From positions 1 to 11,369 of the forward strand of contig JABIME010000067.1 of the NCBI GenBank assembly GCA_018654125.1: 11,369 bases of DNA. Reading direction: 5' to 3'. The stretch comes from Candidatus Cloacimonadota bacterium (GTDB lineage Bacteria; Cloacimonadota; Cloacimonadia; Cloacimonadales; TCS61). Made by a program: the position numbers and the translations under genes. The first letter of the stretch is position 1. Each line of letters opens with the position of its first letter. Below the pieces are notes generated by a model that saw only the letters and a program-made list of their open reading frames with translations, did not search any database and had not been told where the DNA came from. Positions 7,943 through 11,369 of the stretch are shown piece by piece.

Positions 7943-9681
7943 TCTGATAACTTCTCTTCAATTTGTTGTTTTTCATAAATATCTGCATAAATTCCATTTA
8001 AGGTTAGAAGCTGCTTATGATTTCCTTCCTCTTCAATTTTTCCTTCGTTCAATACAATTATTTTATCGGCATGTTGAATTGAAGAGATACGATGCGAAAT
8101 TATGATCGTAGTTTTGTCCTTTCTCATTTTTATCAGATCATCCAGAATGCTTTTTTCAGTTTTTGTATCCACAGCCGAAAGTGCATCATCCAGAATTAAA
8201 ATATTGGGGTCAGTAAGGAGTGCTCTGGCAATTGCCAACCTTTGTTTTTGCCCACCAGAAAGTGTAACGCCACGCTCTCCGATCACTGTATCAAATCCAT
8301 TTTCAAATTCAATTATTGAGCTGTGAACCTTTGCTTTTTTAGTTACTTCTACTATCTCTTCTCGTGTTGCTTTATTTTTACCTAAACTTATGTTATTTGC
8401 CACAGTATCAGAAAACAAGAAGATCTCCTGCGGAACCATTACTAGGTTGGATCGTAAAGTTTCCAGCGGTACTTTATAGATGTCATTATCATCAAAATAA
8501 ATTGAGTTTTCCGGTGGATTGTAAACTCGCGAAAGAAGATCAATAACCGTTGTTTTCCCACAACCAGTTCTACCAACTATTGCTAAAGTCTTTCCAGCTT
8601 CTATCTCAAATGAAATCCCCTTGAAGATCTTCGGAGTGTCATCATTGTAGCTAAATTCCAAATTCTTAAAAGAGATCTTTCCTTTTAACGAATCAATGTT
8701 TTCATTAATATCTTTATCAACAATTTCCGGATCAACTCCTAAAATTGAGTTTAATCTTTTTAGAGATGCGGTTCCTCGTTGGAACAAATTCACTATCCAG
8801 CCTACTGCGATCATCGGCCAAACGAGCATTCCCAAATATTGGAAGAAAGCAACGAACTCTCCCATTGAAATATCCTTTAGAATTGCAGCTTGTCCACCAT
8901 ATATCAGTACGATTCCCATGCATACATTTATTAGTAGGAACATAGCGGGATGGAAGAGAGCAAATATCTTTACCAGGCCAATATTTTCATCCATATAATC
9001 ACGTGCTGAAACTGACATTTTCTCCAGTTCCGCCTCTTCCTGAACAAATGCTTTTACAACTCGAATGCCGGAAATACTCTCTTGAACAATACCCGACATA
9101 GAGGCGAATGTTTTTTGAACTTTGCTGAAACGTTTATGGATCTTCTTGCCAAAAACTATAATAATTATGCTGAGAAAAGGTGCAGGTAAAATAGCCAATA
9201 AAGTAAGTTTCAAGCTTATATCAATCATAAAAATTAGTGATGCTACAGCAATTACAATTATATCTGCTCCTATCACAAATCCAAAAGCAAGCAGCATACG
9301 AATTGCATTCATGTCATTTGTAGCATAAGCCATCAGGTCACCGGTTTTAGTTTTATTGTAAAAATTTGCAGAAAGCTTCATCAAGTGATCGTAATACATT
9401 TGGCGCAGATCACGATCCATGCTCCAGGCTGTTCCTATAAATGCAAGACGCCAGAAATAACGCAAAAAGGTTATGAATAGTGTGATGCCAATTATCAGTA
9501 AAGCTGCATTAAGTAGCATTTTTTGAGTGAAGCCGGTTTCATTTAGGGCATCAATTGCCTGCTGCATTATCTTTATTGTATAAAGTTGTCCTGCATCGAT
9601 CACAACAATCAGAACGATTCCAAATATTAATTTGAATATGTTCCTTTTTACGAAGGGCATTACTTTTTCAAATGTTTTCAT
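7939..9681 (-). CDS. Heterodimeric ABC exporter subunit, BmrC/TM287-like, with degenerate Walker B
   Basis: This 580-residue half-transporter of usual length has six predicted membrane helices in residues 15-305 and an ATPase at about 335-570. Motifs are Walker A GRTGCGKT (370-377), Q-loop Gln418, canonical signature LSGGQ (474-478), Walker B ILILDD (494-499), D-loop SAVD (502-505) and H-loop His530. The residue after the Walker B Asp is Asp499, not the catalytic Glu. This is the known substitution of the TM287/BmrC-type subunit. It makes one of the two ATP sites of the dimer nearly inactive in hydrolysis, and the deviant signature of the 708-aa partner completes that same site. The gene starts with ATG only 3 nt after the TAA of the histidine kinase gene (TAA-CAT-ATG). 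I see no clear Shine-Dalgarno sequence, so it probably depends on ribosomes finishing the kinase. Together with the next gene it forms one transporter; the substrate is unknown. Confidence 0.93.
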   Translation of the reverse strand: MKTFEKVMPFVKRNIFKLIFGIVLIVVIDAGQLYTIKIMQQAIDALNETGFTQKMLLNAALLIIGITLFITFLRYFWRLAFIGTAWSMDRDLRQMYYDHLMKLSANFYNKTKTGDLMAYATNDMNAIRMLLAFGFVIGADIIVIAVASLIFMIDISLKLTLLAILPAPFLSIIIIVFGKKIHKRFSKVQKTFASMSGIVQESISGIRVVKAFVQEEAELEKMSVSARDYMDENIGLVKIFALFHPAMFLLINVCMGIVLIYGGQAAILKDISMGEFVAFFQYLGMLVWPMIAVGWIVNLFQRGTASLKRLNSILGVDPEIVDKDINENIDSLKGKISFKNLEFSYNDDTPKIFKGISFEIEAGKTLAIVGRTGCGKTTVIDLLSRVYNPPENSIYFDDNDIYKVPLETLRSNLVMVPQEIFLFSDTVANNISLGKNKATREEIVEVTKKAKVHSSIIEFENGFDTVIGERGVTLSGGQKQRLAIARALLTDPNILILDDALSAVDTKTEKSILDDLIKMRKDKTTIIISHRISSIQHADKIIVLNEGKIEEEGNHKQLLTLNGIYADIYEKQQIEEKLSE

Positions 9682-9684
9682 ATG

Positions 9685-11369
9685 TTAAATTGATTTTCTG
9701 AATGTGAGAACAAATACTGCTCCCTGAGGTTTATTGGCTTTTACAGAAACGCTGCCCATACTTTGCTCCATAGCTTTCTTCACAATAGATAATCCCATGC
9801 CTGTATTTGCTGATTTACCATGTTTGAATCCTTCGTTAAAAATTCGGGATATGATCTTAGGCGGGATATCTTTACCATTATTTGCAATTCGAATATCACA
9901 ATAATTATTTCTGGTTTCACAACTTATTTCAATTTTTGTTGCTTTGCCATGAGATATTGCATTCTCTATTATATTATTAAAAACTGTTGCTATAGTTTTA
10001 ATAGCAGAAAAATTGCAGCTGTTTTTTATATTGATTTCAACATTAAATTTAGGAGAGATTTCTTTTATTAGATCACTTATTTTAAAAATGCTGAGATCCG
10101 GATTTGATGTCATAAACCTTTCAAAATCACTAATGTCATAAATTAATTCATTCAACATTTGATTTCTTTTATAGATCTCTTTTAATATTTTTTCGTCCTT
10201 TTCAGCAAAGAAAATATTTAGTCCACTTTGAATAACTGCCAAGCCATTTGCAAGATCATGACGAAGAATTCTGTTCATTAATTCAAGTCTTTTGTTTTTG
10301 GAATCTAACGAATCTTGAGTTTTGATTCTTTCATATATTTCTTTTTTCAATTGCTGGTTTTGTAGATTTCTTTTTTTAAATTTGTCATAAGCAATATATG
10401 AAACAATTAGAAATACAATAAGACTAATAAATAACATAAATATGTTCTTTTGTCTTTGTATTTCTTCTTTTATTTGCTGTTCATTTATAAAGGTTTTTAT
10501 GTGTTGTTTTGCTTGTAATTCTTTAAGCTCATCATTTCTTATTGTTCCATTAATTGAGTCTGACAATGTATTGTAAGATTTAAAATATTGTAGAGAATTT
10601 TTGAAATCACCTCTACTTTTGTAAACTTCATACAGATTATAATAACATCTTTTTCTATTCATTTTTGCACTGAAATACTTACTCTCTTCAGAAAGTATTC
10701 TTGCTTTGTTAAGGTAGTTAAGTGCTTCTTCTGTTTTATTATAATTCTTGAATAAAACTCCGATATTAATGAGGGAACTAATGGTAGCATGTTTATTTTT
10801 AGATAGATTTCTTAATTCAAGAGATTTTAAATTGTACTCTAAAGATTTCTCAAAATCATCTAATTTGAAATAGTTCCATGCAATATTTGTATATGCAAGT
10901 GAGGCAGCCCAAACATCACCAATTTTTTGCGAGATTGCTAATGCTTCATAATCTATTTTCATAGCAGTCTCATAATCATCAATATCCATATATGCTTTGC
11001 CAGTATTTATTAAAGCTCTTACATATTGCACAGAATCGTTTATTGATTTATATATATAAGAAGCTTTTTTCAAACTTGAAAGTGCATCATAATTGTTATC
11101 CAGCCCGAGATGGTTAAGTCCTGAATAGAAATTTATATGTGCATTTGTTGTATTGTTTGCATTACTATTAAGTTCTAATGCTTTCTCAAGTAAACTATTT
11201 GCTTTCTCAAACTCACTAAGAGAACTGTAAAATATTGAAAATTGAATAAGCGTTTCAATTCTACTTTCTGTTAACTTTCTTTTAGTGGAAAGCTCTAAAC
11301 AACTTTGTAAAATATTATATGTTTCAATATAGTTTCCATTGTTTTGTTTTATCTCAGCTAAAGTAAGTA
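9685..11369 (-). CDS. TPR-containing sensor histidine kinase (5' end outside window)
   Basis: The frame is open to the right edge, so about 560 C-terminal residues are visible and the start is missing. Seven TPR-like helical pairs can be read from the edge down to about base 10550, for example AMKIDYEALAIS and LEYNLKSLEL. A charged, probably coiled segment follows, then one membrane helix (FMLFISLIVFLIVSYIAY, about bases 10390-10440). Next come a short coiled linker and the kinase. The H-box is LRHDLANGL, with the phospho-accepting His at 10258-10260. The N-box is FNNIIENAISHG. The G1 box reads IANNGKDIPP, where Asn replaces the usual Asp of DxGxG and Asp replaces the second Gly. The G2 box is TGMGLSIV. 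In this architecture the TPR part is usually periplasmic and the kinase cytoplasmic; the signal sequence is not in view. No receiver domain follows in the window, so the partner regulator lies upstream or elsewhere. Its TAA is 3 nt before the ABC gene, which suggests control over, or response to, the exporter. Confidence 0.9.
   Translation of the reverse strand, partial: LTLAEIKQNNGNYIETYNILQSCLELSTKRKLTESRIETLIQFSIFYSSLSEFEKANSLLEKALELNSNANNTTNAHINFYSGLNHLGLDNNYDALSSLKKASYIYKSINDSVQYVRALINTGKAYMDIDDYETAMKIDYEALAISQKIGDVWAASLAYTNIAWNYFKLDDFEKSLEYNLKSLELRNLSKNKHATISSLINIGVLFKNYNKTEEALNYLNKARILSEESKYFSAKMNRKRCYYNLYEVYKSRGDFKNSLQYFKSYNTLSDSINGTIRNDELKELQAKQHIKTFINEQQIKEEIQRQKNIFMLFISLIVFLIVSYIAYDKFKKRNLQNQQLKKEIYERIKTQDSLDSKNKRLELMNRILRHDLANGLAVIQSGLNIFFAEKDEKILKEIYKRNQMLNELIYDISDFERFMTSNPDLSIFKISDLIKEISPKFNVEINIKNSCNFSAIKTIATVFNNIIENAISHGKATKIEISCETRNNYCDIRIANNGKDIPPKIISRIFNEGFKHGKSANTGMGLSIVKKAMEQSMGSVSVKANKPQGAVFVLTFRKSI

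Noticed and set aside
8696..8998. Overlapping open frames on both strands within the 580-aa ABC gene
   Set aside because: They lie wholly inside a well-supported ABC transporter gene and show no recognisable motif.
11071..11073. TTG as start of the TPR histidine kinase
   Set aside because: The frame has no stop up to the right edge, and the extra residues read as further TPR units. The codon is an internal Leu.

Overview
The window is AT-rich bacterial DNA, densely coding on both strands, with no RNA gene, CRISPR array or insertion sequence that I can see. Two gene blocks converge on a short intergenic region near 3.4 kb. The likely source is a member of the FCB (Fibrobacteres-Chlorobi-Bacteroidetes) superphylum, possibly Candidatus Cloacimonadota or a relative. 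This rests on the secreted beta-propeller protein ending in an NYPNPFNP-type C-terminal sorting domain, the TPR-linked histidine kinase with an RHDLAN phosphoacceptor box, and the low GC. The assignment is inference and no marker gene is present.

Left block (+ strand, 2-3376). A GH38 alpha-mannosidase of the cytosolic MAN2C1-like type runs in from beyond the left edge. Three bases downstream lies a TIM-barrel glycosidase-like protein of the GHL/DUF187 kind. Neither shows a secretion signal in the visible part, although the mannosidase N-terminus is missing. They look like an intracellular pair for trimming mannose-containing oligosaccharides. The block ends at a hairpin (3429-3459) that can serve as a terminator in both directions.

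Right block (- strand, read from the right edge down to 3480). Four genes are packed head to tail: a TPR sensor histidine kinase (5' end outside the window), a 580-aa ABC half-exporter, a 708-aa ABC half-exporter and a 770-aa secreted LVIVD-repeat beta-propeller protein. The spacings are 3 nt, a 4-nt ATGA overlap, and 23 nt, so one transcript is likely. The two ABC proteins form a textbook asymmetric heterodimer. The 580-aa subunit has Asp in place of the catalytic Glu but a canonical LSGGQ. The 708-aa subunit has the catalytic Glu but a deviant FSVGQ signature, plus an insertion of about 120 residues between TM1 and TM2. This is the BmrC/BmrD (TM287/TM288) arrangement.

The most interesting point is the combination: an envelope-facing TPR kinase, a heterodimeric exporter with an extracytoplasmic domain, and a secreted protein with 14 propeller repeats in one tight operon, with no response regulator in the visible part. 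A sense-and-export function is inferred from position only.
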